Assembly (NCBI GenBank): GCA_003221695.1
Contig: QHSX01000043.1
Span: 1-64,000 of the forward strand
Direction of reading: 5' to 3'
Length of the DNA: 64,000 nt
Origin: Candidatus Rokuibacteriota bacterium
GTDB taxonomy: Bacteria; Methylomirabilota; Methylomirabilia; Rokubacteriales; CSP1-6
The position numbers and the translations under genes were made by a program. A model generated the notes under the pieces. The model saw nothing but the letters and a program-made list of their open reading frames with translations, was not told the DNA's origin and did not search any database. This document shows, in pieces, positions 33,313 through 41,891 of this stretch. Position 1 is the stretch's first letter. Every line of letters starts with the position of its first letter.

Positions 33313-34547
33313 GCGTCGACGGCTGGCTTCTGGCCGTTTGTGCGGCACGGATGCTGATGACGTCGGTGTTCATGACCTACGCCGCGACGCTGCCGGTCCT
33401 CCGCGGCGCGTGGGGAATGTCGGCGACGGCCGCGGGGTCGATCGCGACCGGGTTCCAGCTCGGCTATGCCGTGTCGCTCGTGTTCTTCTCCTCGCTCGCC
33501 GACCGCGTCGGCGCGCGCCGGGTCTTCCTCGGCTCGGCCTGGCTCAGCGCGGTCTCGGCGCTCGCCTGGGCGCTCTGGGCCCGCTCCTACCTCACGGGTC
33601 TCGTCCTCTACACGCTCGTGGCGCTCTCGCAGGGCGGGACCTATACGACGGCGATCATGCTCCTCGCCGACCGGTACCCGTCCGAGCGCCGCGGCGCGGC
33701 CGTCGGGTGGCTCATCGCGAGCTCGTCGGCGGGCTACGCCCTCTCGCTGCTCGTGTCGGGCTGGGCCCTCGCCTGGGGCGGCTACCCGCTCTCGTTCGTC
33801 GCGAGTGCCGTCGGCCCGGTCGGGGGCGTCGTCGTCCTGTGGTGGGCGCTCCGCGCGACGCCCAACGTCCTCCACTCGCGACGCGAGGGAGCGCGGTTCG
33901 GGACCGCCGTGCTACGGAACCGGCCCGCGATGCGCCTCATCCTCGGCTACACCTTCCACTCCTGGGAGCTCCTCGGGATGTGGGCTTGGACGCCTGCGTT
34001 CGTCGCCGCGGTCTTCGCCGTCTCGGGCGCGGGCTCGGTTCGTGCCGTCGAGCTCGCGTCGTACGTCACCGCGGCCTTCCACGTGATGGGGCTCGTGGCC
34101 TCGAGCTCGATGGGCCGGCTCTCCGACGGGCTCGGCCGCCGGATCGTGCTCGTCGGTCTGGCGGCGACGAGCGCCGTGTGCTCGCTCGCCTTCGGCTGGC
34201 TCATCGGCCTGCCCGTCGCCGTGATCTTTGCGGTGGGCGCCGTGTATGGTTTCACGGCTCTCGGCGACTCACCGGTGCTCTCGACGGCGCTCACCGAGGC
34301 TGTCAGCCCGGCGCATCTGGGGGCCGCCCTCGCGCTGCGCTCCTTCCTCGGCTTTGGCGCGGGCGCGGTCGCGCCGATCGTTTTCGGACGGATCCTCGAC
34401 CTGACGAACGCACCCGGCCCGTCCCCCACGACGTGGGGCTGGGCGTTCGTGGCCCTCGGCCTGGGCGGCCTCGTCGCCGCGGGCTGCGCGTGGGGGCTCG
34501 TCCCCGACCGCGGGAATGCGCTCCGCGCCAAGATGACCGCGATGTAA
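33309..34547 (+). CDS. MFS transporter
   Basis: 412 aa, GTG start overlapping the preceding stop. About twelve helices: the N-terminal block LPVLRGAWGMSATAAGSIAT and LADRVGARRVFLGSAWLSAV is the MFS motif A region (D-R-x-G-x-R), and GRLSDGLGRRIVLVG repeats it in the second half. It resembles nitrate/nitrite- or cyanate-type MFS permeases in general layout, but no substrate signature is visible. It is the last gene of the arsR-led group and could be a metal or drug exporter under ArsR. Confidence 0.85.
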   Translation: MSVDGWLLAVCAARMLMTSVFMTYAATLPVLRGAWGMSATAAGSIATGFQLGYAVSLVFFSSLADRVGARRVFLGSAWLSAVSALAWALWARSYLTGLVLYTLVALSQGGTYTTAIMLLADRYPSERRGAAVGWLIASSSAGYALSLLVSGWALAWGGYPLSFVASAVGPVGGVVVLWWALRATPNVLHSRREGARFGTAVLRNRPAMRLILGYTFHSWELLGMWAWTPAFVAAVFAVSGAGSVRAVELASYVTAAFHVMGLVASSSMGRLSDGLGRRIVLVGLAATSAVCSLAFGWLIGLPVAVIFAVGAVYGFTALGDSPVLSTALTEAVSPAHLGAALALRSFLGFGAGAVAPIVFGRILDLTNAPGPSPTTWGWAFVALGLGGLVAAGCAWGLVPDRGNALRAKMTAM

Positions 34548-34684
34548 TAAGCTGGGTCTACCGCGGGCTGCCACCGTGCGGTGGGATACACGAAGATTTC
34601 ACACCGTTTTGACGATACGCTCCGTCCCTCCGGCGACAATGACGGCAACGTCGCGAGAGGTTCCTCTCAGCCAAGGAGGCGGGA

Positions 34685-35212
34685 ATGCGGCGCTGGCGCT
34701 CTCGGCTCGTACTGCTTGCGGCATTCGTCGGATTCGGCGCCACGGCCGCTGCCGGCCAGGCGCTTCGGATCGGCGACCAGGCTCCGGACATCGCCGGGCA
34801 GCCGTGGATCAACACGGATCCCCTGACGATGCAGGGCCTGCGTGGCCGCGTGGTCCTCGTCGAGTTCTGGACGTACGGCTGAATCAACTGCCGCAATGTG
34901 ATCCCGCAGTTGCGGGGGTGGCACGAACGGTACGCGTCGGCGGGGCTCGCCGTGGTCGGCGTCCACAGCCCCGAGTTCTTCTGGGAGAAGCCGTACGATA
35001 AGGTCGTCGACGCGACGAAGCGGCTCGGCGTGCGCTACCCGGTCGTGCAGGACAACGACTTCGCGATCTGGACCCGGTTCGGCGTGCGAGCGTGGCCCAC
35101 ACTGGTCCTCGTGGACCGCAAAGGGGTCGTCCGGTACCGGCACATCGGCGAGGGCGACTATGCCGAGACCGAAGCCGTGATCCGGCGGCTCCTCGTCGAG
35201 GGAGGCTCGTAA
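34685..35212 (+). CDS. Periplasmic thioredoxin-like selenoprotein (UxxC) with in-frame UGA
   Basis: One gene read through a TGA at 34880-34882 (codon 66), 175 aa including selenocysteine. A signal peptide spans about residues 1-24 (LVLLAAFVGFGATAAAG). Then come redoxin features: LRIGDQAPDIAG, RGRVVLVEFWTYG, then the active site U-I-N-C, RNVIPQLRGWHERYASAGL, VVGVHSPEF, YPVVQDNDFAIWTRFGVRAW, PTLVLVDRKGVVRYRHIGEG. Relatives (TlpA/DipZ C-domain-like) read WTY-x-CINC here, so the TGA stands exactly where the catalytic first Cys belongs. Both sides are in one frame with strong coding character, which argues against a pseudogene. A SECIS-like hairpin follows the TGA. The ribosome site is aaggaggcggga before ATG 34685. 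Predicted role: thiol-disulfide exchange or peroxide reduction in the periplasm, next to a two-component system and msrPQ. Confidence 0.88.
34887..34919 (+). promoter_or_regulatory. Bacterial SECIS-like hairpin of the redoxin gene
   Basis: Stem CCGCAA/TTGCGG (34891-34896 with 34910-34915), extended by three more pairs past one G-G mismatch (34887-34889 with 34917-34919). The 13-base loop has G at its second position (34898), 16 bases after the UGA, which is inside the 16-37 range known for bacterial SECIS. A competing 7-bp stem (34885-34891 with 34906-34912) is possible. Confidence 0.6.
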
Positions 35213-36735
35213 TCGGCGCCCGCTCGCCGTCGACGTGGTTCTCGATTCTCGCGCTCGCCGCCATTGTGGCCCCGGCAACGGTCGTCGCGGTTCTGGGCTA
35301 CGTGTCCCTCCGCCAGTGGGAGACGGCGACGGATCTGCTCTTCCGCGAACAGGCGCGCGACCTCGCCGCGATGGCCGCCGAGAAGGTCGAGATGATGCTG
35401 CGTCACGCCGAGGACGCGTTTCTCGACCGGCTCCAGGCGGTGCTCGCGCGCGGAAGCGCGGACGCGCGCACGCTCGACGGACTCGTCGCGCAGTTCCCGC
35501 TGATCCGCCGGCTGTACGTCTTCGACCGACGTGACCGTCTCGTCTACCCGGGGGCGTGGTTGCACGAGGACGCCGCCGTCTTCCGCCCGCTGCTCGCGGG
35601 GACCCCGCCGGGCTTCTGGGAGCGCGGCGGCAAGCGCGCGCTCGTCTCCGGCGATCACGTGCTCCTCGCGACCCTCCTCAAGTCGCGCGGCGCGCCGGTG
35701 CTGGTGGCCGTCTCGCGCGATCTCGATGCGCTCCGGCGTGAGATCTTCGAGACGACGCTCGGCGGACTCGAGTCGCCCACCATCGTCGCGGTGGTCGACC
35801 ACCGCGGCCGACCGGTCTACAGCCGTACCTCGCTCGCGGGGGCCGAGCGTGTCCTCTCGGTGAGCTTCCGCGAGGGCCTGCCGAGCTGGAGCGTGGCTGT
35901 CTACGTGCCGCCGGGCGCGTCCCCACGACAGGCGGTGCAGCGGCAGGTCGCCGTCTTCACCGCCGCCTTCGGCGTGCTCCTGGCCGTGATCGTCGCCGGC
36001 ATCGTCCTCGCCTGGCGGCTCATGCGGCAGGAGGCGGAGATGGCCCAGCTCAAGTCCGATTTCGTCGCCAACGTCTCACACGACCTGAAGACGCCGCTGT
36101 CGGTCATCCGCATGTTCGGCGAGACGCTCGAGATGGGACGGGTGGCCGACGAGGGACGACGCCAGGAGTACTACCGAGTGATCACGCGCGAGAGCGAGCG
36201 GCTGTCCCGGCTCATCGACAACGTGCTCGACTTCTCGCGGATCGAGGGCGGTCGGCAGACCTACGACATGGTGCCGACGGCCGTCGAGCCCCTGATCCGG
36301 GAGACGCTCGAGGCGTTCGCGTCCCCCCTCGCTCAGCAGGGGTTCAAGGTCGAGACGCGGGTGGCGCCCGACCTTCCCGAGATCCCGATAGACGCCAATG
36401 CAGTCGGCCAGGCGTTGGCGAACCTGATCGACAACGCGATCAAGTACTCGCGCGACCGCCGCGCGATCGCCGTCGACGCGGCGCTCGCCGAGGGCGAGCT
36501 GGCGATCTCGGTCGTGGATGAGGGCGTGGGGATCCCTCCCGAAGAGCAGGGAAAGATCTTCGAGAAATTCTATCGCGTGGGGCGGAGCGAGACGCAGGGG
36601 CAGCGGGGCAGCGGCGTGGGATTAGCGCTCGTCAAACACGTGGCAGAGGCCCATCACGGCCGCGTCACGGTCGAGAGCCGACCGGGGACGGGGAGCCGCT
36701 TTACCCTGTGGCTCCCGGTGGTGGGCCGTGGCTAG
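35212..36735 (+). CDS. Sensor histidine kinase beside msrPQ (start uncertain)
   Basis: About 507 aa. TM1 (TWFSILALAAIVAPATVVAVLG), a periplasmic sensor of about 220 residues, TM2 (AAFGVLLAVIVAGIVLAWRLM), HisKA with FVANVSHDLKTPLSVIRMFG, then ATPase boxes ANLIDNAIKYS (N), VVDEGVGIPPEEQGKIFEKF (G1/F) and GSGVGLALVKHV (G2). The start is unresolved. In this frame the only ATG/GTG/TTG codons near are GTG 35092, deep inside the redoxin gene, and GTG 35266, which would remove most of TM1. Coding character begins near 35212, where ATC overlaps the TAA of the redoxin gene. The response regulator follows with an 8-base overlap. In E. coli the HprSR (YedVW) system beside msrPQ responds to oxidants; the same job is likely here. 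Confidence 0.85.
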   Translation: MGARSPSTWFSILALAAIVAPATVVAVLGYVSLRQWETATDLLFREQARDLAAMAAEKVEMMLRHAEDAFLDRLQAVLARGSADARTLDGLVAQFPLIRRLYVFDRRDRLVYPGAWLHEDAAVFRPLLAGTPPGFWERGGKRALVSGDHVLLATLLKSRGAPVLVAVSRDLDALRREIFETTLGGLESPTIVAVVDHRGRPVYSRTSLAGAERVLSVSFREGLPSWSVAVYVPPGASPRQAVQRQVAVFTAAFGVLLAVIVAGIVLAWRLMRQEAEMAQLKSDFVANVSHDLKTPLSVIRMFGETLEMGRVADEGRRQEYYRVITRESERLSRLIDNVLDFSRIEGGRQTYDMVPTAVEPLIRETLEAFASPLAQQGFKVETRVAPDLPEIPIDANAVGQALANLIDNAIKYSRDRRAIAVDAALAEGELAISVVDEGVGIPPEEQGKIFEKFYRVGRSETQGQRGSGVGLALVKHVAEAHHGRVTVESRPGTGSRFTLWLPVVGRG

Positions 36736-37408
36736 GATCCTGATCGCGGACGACGAGCCGGAGATCGTGCGCGGCCTCGAGGACAATCTGCGCTTCGAGG
36801 GGTACCAGACCGTCTCGGCGACGAATGGCCAAGACGCTATCGCGCTCGCCCTGAGCGACGCGCCCGACCTCGTGCTGCTCGACATCATGATGCCCAGGAT
36901 GAGCGGCTGGGACGTCTGCCGGGAGCTCCGCCGCCGCGGCGTGGACGTGCCCGTGATCATGCTCACCGCGCGCGGCGCCGAAGTCGACCGCGTGCTCGGC
37001 CTCGAGCTGGGCGCTGACGACTATGTCACCAAGCCCTTCTCGCTGCGCGAGCTCCTCGCCCGCGTGCGGGCGGTGCTGCGCCGCCCGGGGCCCCGGCAGA
37101 AGTTCGAGGAGTTCGCGTTCGGCGACGTACGGGTCCGCCCTCGTGGCCGACAGGTGTTCAAGGCCGGGTGCGAGGTGCGGATGACGCGGAAGGAGTTCGA
37201 CCTCCTGGTGTTCCTGGTCGAGCACCGTGGCGAGGTGATCACGCGCGAGCGGCTGCTCGACGAGGTCTGGGGTTACGAACGGTTCCCCACGACGCGCACC
37301 GTAGACACCCATGTTCTGAAACTCAGACGGAAGTTCGAGGCGGATCCCGACCGGCCCCGGTGGATTTTGACCGTCCACGGACAGGGTTACAGGTTCGCCA
37401 CCCTGTGA
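36728..37408 (+). CDS. OmpR/PhoB-family response regulator
   Basis: 226 aa, GTG start overlapping the kinase end. Receiver domain with acidic pocket ILIADDEPE, phospho-acceptor in [15 protein letters not shown], Thr in VIMLTARG and Lys in DDYVTKPFS. Winged-helix DNA-binding domain: [75 protein letters not shown]. The kinase just upstream is its partner and msrP starts 32 bases downstream, so msrPQ is the most likely target. Complete and normal length. Confidence 0.93.
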   Translation: MARILIADDEPEIVRGLEDNLRFEGYQTVSATNGQDAIALALSDAPDLVLLDIMMPRMSGWDVCRELRRRGVDVPVIMLTARGAEVDRVLGLELGADDYVTKPFSLRELLARVRAVLRRPGPRQKFEEFAFGDVRVRPRGRQVFKAGCEVRMTRKEFDLLVFLVEHRGEVITRERLLDEVWGYERFPTTRTVDTHVLKLRRKFEADPDRPRWILTVHGQGYRFATL

Positions 37409-37440
37409 AATATTATGATGAGGGAGGAGGCGTTCCTCGC

Positions 37441-38388
37441 ATGCTGATCAGGCGCGCTCCACGGTTCACATCCAATGAGATCACCGACAGGAAGGTCTAT
37501 CTCTCCCGTCGGGAGTGGATGATCGGCGCCGCCGCGCTGACCCTCCTGCCCGGCGAGTGCGGGGCGGCGACCCCGCAGGGCGAGCCGCTCGGGGCGACCC
37601 GCAACGACGGGCTGAGCCTCAAGGAGCCGCCCACGAAGTTCGAGGCGGCGACGACCTACAACAACTTCTACGAGTTCGGCGTCAACAAGGACGACCCCGC
37701 GCGGCTCGCGCACACGCTCAAGCCGCGGCCGTGGACGGTCCAGGTGGACGGGCTCGTCCACAAGCCGAAGACATTCGACGTCGACGAGCTCAGCCGGCTG
37801 TTCCCGCTCGAGGAGCGGGTCTACGCGCTCCGCTGCGTCGAGGGATGGTCGATGGTCATTCCGTGGATCGGCTTCCCGCTCGCCTCGCTGCTCAAGCGGG
37901 TCGAGCCGACCGGGCAGGCGAAGTATGTCGAGTTCACGACGCTGCTCGACCCGAAGCAGTTTCCCGGCCAGCGGGCGAGCCTGTTCGGATTTGCGCTCGA
38001 CTGGCCCTATACGGAGGGGTTGCGCCTCGACGAGGCACTTCACCCGCTCACGCTCCTGACCGTCGGCATGTACGGCCAGGTTCTGTCGAACCAGAACGGC
38101 GCTCCCATCCGCGTGGTCGTGCCGTGGAAGTACGGGTTCAAGAGCGCGAAGTCGATCGTACGGATCCGGCTCACGAGTAACGAACCGCCGACCGCGTGGA
38201 ACAAGGCCGCGCCGCGGGAGTACGGCTTCTACTCGAACGTCAACCCCGCGGTCGATCACCCGCGCTGGAGCCAGGCCACCGAGCGGCGGATCGGCGAGTT
38301 CCGGCGCCGTTCCACGCTGCCCTTCAACGGCTACGGCGACCAGGTGAGGCACCTCTACGCCGGCATGGATCTCAAGAAGTACTACTAG
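37441..38388 (+). CDS. msrP: Periplasmic methionine sulfoxide reductase catalytic subunit MsrP
   Basis: 315 aa. Molybdenum-cofactor enzyme that repairs oxidised Met in periplasmic proteins. Tat signal with twin arginine ([13 protein letters not shown], Arg23-Arg24). The Mo-ligating Cys is in [16 protein letters not shown] (Cys132). Family blocks: [93 protein letters not shown] 37441 has agggaggagg upstream and gives the complete Tat signal. It is 32 bases behind the response regulator and 7 before msrQ. All known key residues are present. Confidence 0.95.
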   Translation: MLIRRAPRFTSNEITDRKVYLSRREWMIGAAALTLLPGECGAATPQGEPLGATRNDGLSLKEPPTKFEAATTYNNFYEFGVNKDDPARLAHTLKPRPWTVQVDGLVHKPKTFDVDELSRLFPLEERVYALRCVEGWSMVIPWIGFPLASLLKRVEPTGQAKYVEFTTLLDPKQFPGQRASLFGFALDWPYTEGLRLDEALHPLTLLTVGMYGQVLSNQNGAPIRVVVPWKYGFKSAKSIVRIRLTSNEPPTAWNKAAPREYGFYSNVNPAVDHPRWSQATERRIGEFRRRSTLPFNGYGDQVRHLYAGMDLKKYY

Positions 38389-38395
38389 AGCGTCC

Positions 38396-39046
38396 GTGTC
38401 GCGTCGCGCCCGGATCGCCCTGAAGGCAATGATCTGGGGGGGGTGTCTCGTTCCTCTCGCGACGCTCGTGTACTGGTTCGTGCGCGACGACCTGACCGCG
38501 AATCCGATCAGTTTCGTCACGACCACGCTCGGCGACTGGACGCTCCGGATTCTGCTGGCCTCGCTCGCGATGACGCCACTCCGGCTCGTCCTCGGCGTCG
38601 CGTGGCCGATCACCCTCCGGCGGCTCCTGGGGCTCTTCGCCTTCTTCTACGTGTGCGTGCACTTCAGCGTGTGGATCGTGCTCGACTTCTTCTTCGACTG
38701 GCCTCGGATGTGGGCGGACATCCTGAAGCGGCCCTACATCACGATGGGCATGCTCGGGCTCCTCTCGCTGGTCCCGCTCGCCGCCACGTCGACGGCGGGG
38801 ATGATCAAGCGGCTTGGCGCCCGAAGGTGGCGGCGTCTGCACCGGCTCGCGTATGTCGCCGGGGTTGCCGGTTGCGTCCACTTCCTGTGGCTGGCGAAGG
38901 TCGGGCGCACGGACCAGTACTGGTACGTGGCGACGCTCGTCCTTCTGCTCGGGATCCGCCTCGGCGACGCCGCCCTTCGGGCCGTGCGGCGGCGGCGCGC
39001 GCGGCGGGCGGCAGCGGTCGCGACGGCGGGAATCCGCGTGCCTTGA
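38396..39046 (+). CDS. msrQ: Heme-binding membrane subunit MsrQ (ferric reductase-like)
   Basis: 216 aa, six predicted helices. MsrQ passes quinol or flavin electrons through b-hemes to MsrP. Heme-ligand His residues lie in FYVCVHFSVWIVLDF and in RRLHRLAYVAGVAGCVHFLW; the motif TLRRLLGLFAFFYV and WRRLHRLAYVAG are family signatures. The GTG start is seven bases after msrP. Its stop is 36 bases before a 44-bp tandem repeat array. Confidence 0.92.
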   Translation: MSRRARIALKAMIWGGCLVPLATLVYWFVRDDLTANPISFVTTTLGDWTLRILLASLAMTPLRLVLGVAWPITLRRLLGLFAFFYVCVHFSVWIVLDFFFDWPRMWADILKRPYITMGMLGLLSLVPLAATSTAGMIKRLGARRWRRLHRLAYVAGVAGCVHFLWLAKVGRTDQYWYVATLVLLLGIRLGDAALRAVRRRRARRAAAVATAGIRVP

Positions 39047-39082
39047 CGGGACCGGACGAACCGTGGAGACTCGGACGGCATG

Positions 39083-39222
39083 GTCGTGCGAGCCGCAGCC
39101 GCAGGCGAGGCGAGTCGGTGAATCCAGTCGTGCGAGCCGCAGCCGCAGGCGAGGCGAGTCGGTGAATCCAGTCGTGCGAGCCGCAGCCGCAGGCGAGGCG
39201 AGTCGGTGAATCCAGTCGTGCG
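39083..39222 (+). repeat. 44-bp tandem repeat, three full copies plus 8 bases
   Basis: Units at 39083-39126, 39127-39170 and 39171-39214 are identical, and the first eight bases of a fourth follow (39215-39222). Each unit begins gtcgtgcgagccgcagccgc and ends gtcggtgaatcca. The array lies between msrQ and the M16 peptidase gene. The GTG start of the peptidase (39206) is inside unit 3, and each copy carries the same GTGAATCCA. 44 is not a multiple of three, so copy number would not simply lengthen a protein. Confidence 0.95.
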
Positions 39223-40561
39223 GACCTTTGGAGTACGCGGGGCCCTCCTCGGCGCGGTCCTGCTGCTGGCATCGGGATGTGCGGCGGTCGGCGCTTATTC
39301 GGCGACGTCCGCGGGGCCGCCGATGCCGGTTCGCGAGGTCCTGCCGAACGGGGTGGTGCTGATCGCGCAGGAGCACCGGGCGAGCGACGTCGTGGCCGTG
39401 CAGCTGTGGATGCGGATGGGCGGGCGCGACGAGGCTCCCGACGAGCTCGGGCTCGCACACTACATCGAGCACATGATCTTCAAGGGCACGCCGACCTATC
39501 CGCCCGGGTCAATCGATCGCCTGATCGAGGGGTTCGGCGGGACGAGCAACGCCTTCACCTCGTACGACACGACCCACTACGATTTCGTGGTCCCGGCCGA
39601 GCACCTACGCGCGACCGTCGCGCTGCTCGCGGACCTCGCGATGAACGCGAGCTTCCCGCCCGACGAGATCGAGCGCGAGAAGAAAGTGGTATTCGAGGAG
39701 ATGAACCTGGTCGAGGACGACCCGGACAAGTTCCTCGTGCGCCGCCTCTACGAGGTGGCGTACGCGCCGCATCCCTACGGCCGGCCGCTCCTCGGCACGC
39801 GCGAGTTCATCGAGCGCCTGCGGCGCGACCAACTGCTGGCGTTCTATCGCAAGCACTTCGTGCCGAAGAGTATGGCGGTGGTCGTGGTCGGCGCCGTCAC
39901 GCCCGGGGAGGTTCGGTCCGCCGCGGTGGCGACCTTCGGGCGGATTCCGCCGGGGTCGGCCGGCCGGCCGGAGCTGTCGCCGCCGCCCACGATCGACCGG
40001 AGCCGGCGTGTGGACGTCCAGCGTCCCGAGCAGCAGGCGTACCTCGGCCTTGCGTGGAAGACGGCCCCGACCGGCGACGAGGACATCTACCCCGTGGACC
40101 TGCTGACCTACATCCTGGGCGACTCGCCGAGCTCCCGCCTGAACCAGGCGGTCCGCGAGCGGCAGCGCCTCGTCTCGTCGATCGAAGCGGGCTACGGCGC
40201 CTGGCAGAAGGCGGGCCTCGTCACGGTCAATGCGCGGCTCGACCCGGAGAACGCGGAGAAGGCGGAGGCCGCGATCCTCGACGTGATCCGGAAGGTGCGC
40301 GAGACGGGAGTGACGGAGGCGGAGCGGCAGCGGGCGATCATCACCGCGGAGTCCTCGTACGCGTTCGACATCGAGACGGCCGAGGGGCTCGCGAAAGCGT
40401 ACGGCCAGGCCGAAACCACCTGGACGCTCGCGGACGAGGTCGCCTACCTCGGACGGCTCCGCCAGATCGGCGCCGCGGAGATCCAGGCCGTCGCGCGCAA
40501 GTACTTCGGCGACGACACCTACGCGCGCGTGCGGTTCATTCCGACGGGACCCCCGAGGTGA
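39206..40561 (+). CDS. M16 family zinc metallopeptidase (catalytic member), lipoprotein
   Basis: 451 aa. GTG 39206 inside the last repeat unit yields MNPVVRTFG... and a lipoprotein signal with lipobox LLASGC (Cys25). The inverted zinc motif HxxEH is intact: LAHYIEHMIFKGTP (His85, Glu88, His89), with the distal Glu in KKVVFEEMNLVEDDPDKF. The second M16 half (LTYILGDSPSSRLNQAVRER) is present. It forms a likely heterodimer with the next protein, as in other bacterial PqqL/YmxG-type pairs, and would degrade peptides in the periplasm. The next gene overlaps by four bases. Confidence 0.9.
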   Translation: MNPVVRTFGVRGALLGAVLLLASGCAAVGAYSATSAGPPMPVREVLPNGVVLIAQEHRASDVVAVQLWMRMGGRDEAPDELGLAHYIEHMIFKGTPTYPPGSIDRLIEGFGGTSNAFTSYDTTHYDFVVPAEHLRATVALLADLAMNASFPPDEIEREKKVVFEEMNLVEDDPDKFLVRRLYEVAYAPHPYGRPLLGTREFIERLRRDQLLAFYRKHFVPKSMAVVVVGAVTPGEVRSAAVATFGRIPPGSAGRPELSPPPTIDRSRRVDVQRPEQQAYLGLAWKTAPTGDEDIYPVDLLTYILGDSPSSRLNQAVRERQRLVSSIEAGYGAWQKAGLVTVNARLDPENAEKAEAAILDVIRKVRETGVTEAERQRAIITAESSYAFDIETAEGLAKAYGQAETTWTLADEVAYLGRLRQIGAAEIQAVARKYFGDDTYARVRFIPTGPPR

Positions 40562-41868
40562 CGGCCGGAACCCGCCGCGCGGCGGCCCTCGGCCTCGTCG
40601 GTCTGCTGGCCGTCGGCGTCCTCGTGGTACCCTCCGCGGCGCTCGCCGAGAGCCGCCGGGAACGGCTCGACAACGGCCTGACGGTCATCGTCCGCGAGAA
40701 TCCCGTTGCGCCGGTCGTCGCCGTGTCGCTGCTCGTGAAGATGGGGACGCGCTGGGAGGCGCCGGCGACGGCCGGCATCGCGAACTTCGTCCATGCGGTG
40801 ATGGTGAAGGGGACCGCGAAGCGGACGGGCGCCGAGCTCGCCGAGGCCGTCGCGGCGCTCGGCGGCAAGATCAGCGCGACGGGCGACGTCGACTACTCGG
40901 AGATTCGCGCGTCTTCGCTCGCGCGCTTCTGGCGCGACCTGCTCGGTTTTGTGGCGGAGCTCGCCCTCGAACCGACGTTGCTGCCGGACGACGTGGATCG
41001 GGAGCGCGACTGGCTGCTGAGCCGGGTGCAGAAGCGACGTGACAACGCGTCGTCACGCGCCTTCGACGCGTTCTACGCGGCGCTCTACGGCCCGCACCCG
41101 TACGCCTTGCCCGTCCTGGGGACCCCCGAGTCGCTCGCGCGTATCGATCACGCCGCGATTGTCGCCGCCTATCGCGCGGGCTACCGACCCGACCGGATGG
41201 TGCTGGCGGTCAGCGGCCAGGTCGCGGCCTCCGAGGTGCTCGCCGAGGCCCAGCGCCGCTTCGGCGGTGTGGCGCGAGACGGCGCCGGCGTGGACCCGCC
41301 CGTCCCCGCGCCGATCGCGTCCGCCAGGCGGGTCGAGCTCGAGATGCCGGCTCAGCAGTCCCAAATCCTGGCGGGCTCCCTCGCGCCTCCCCTCGACCAT
41401 CCTGACCACGCCGCCGTGAAGGTGCTCTCGACGATCCTCGGCGGCGGCATGGCCGGACGGCTCTTCGCCGAGCTGCGTGACAAGCAGGGCCTCGCCTATA
41501 CCGCGACCTCCTACTACGACCCCGTGCGTGAGCCCGGAGCGCTCGTGCTCTATCTCGGCACGGCGCCCGAGAACGCGCCGAAGGCTGAAGCGGCGCTCCT
41601 CGCGGAAGTCGAGCGGATTCGTCGCGACCCCGTCTCGACCGAGGAGCTCACGCGGGCGAAGGGGTATCTTCTCGGCCGCTACGCCATGGATCGACGCACG
41701 AACGAGCGCCTGGCGTGGTACCTCGCGTTCTACGCTGTCGAGGGGCAACCGCCCGATTTTCCGGAGCGCTACAGGCAGGCCGTGGAAGCGGTGTCGACCG
41801 CGGATATTCTTCGCGTGGCCCGCCGCTACCTCGCCACACTCACGACGCTGGTCGTCCGGGCCCGCTGA
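40558..41868 (+). CDS. M16 peptidase-like partner without the zinc motif
   Basis: 436 aa, GTG start overlapping the preceding stop (GTGA). The signal peptide (AAALGLVGLLAVGVLVVPSAALA) is followed by a full M16 fold: RERLDNGLTVIVRENPVAPV, LPVLGTPESLARIDHAAIVA, VKVLSTILGGGMAGRLFAEL, RDKQGLAYTATSYYDP. The zinc-binding HxxEH position reads NFVHAVMVKGT, so Glu and second His are missing. It is therefore the non-catalytic substrate-binding half of a heterodimer with the 39206 protein, a known arrangement in this family. Confidence 0.88.
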   Translation: MTAGTRRAAALGLVGLLAVGVLVVPSAALAESRRERLDNGLTVIVRENPVAPVVAVSLLVKMGTRWEAPATAGIANFVHAVMVKGTAKRTGAELAEAVAALGGKISATGDVDYSEIRASSLARFWRDLLGFVAELALEPTLLPDDVDRERDWLLSRVQKRRDNASSRAFDAFYAALYGPHPYALPVLGTPESLARIDHAAIVAAYRAGYRPDRMVLAVSGQVAASEVLAEAQRRFGGVARDGAGVDPPVPAPIASARRVELEMPAQQSQILAGSLAPPLDHPDHAAVKVLSTILGGGMAGRLFAELRDKQGLAYTATSYYDPVREPGALVLYLGTAPENAPKAEAALLAEVERIRRDPVSTEELTRAKGYLLGRYAMDRRTNERLAWYLAFYAVEGQPPDFPERYRQAVEAVSTADILRVARRYLATLTTLVVRAR

Positions 41869-41891
41869 GGCTGTTCGACGTCGTGAGGCGC

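Noticed and set aside
34898-35212. A separate GTG-started redoxin gene, with 34685-34882 as a pseudogene fragment
   Set aside because: Both parts are in one frame across a single TGA at the catalytic Cys position, there is no ribosome site before 34898, and the signal peptide would be lost. Selenocysteine explains all of it.
39083-39222. CRISPR array
   Set aside because: The copies are directly adjacent with no spacers and lie over a gene start; no cas gene is present.
40558-41868. Pseudogene, because the HxxEH zinc motif is lost
   Set aside because: The frame is intact and M16 pairs with one non-catalytic partner are normal.
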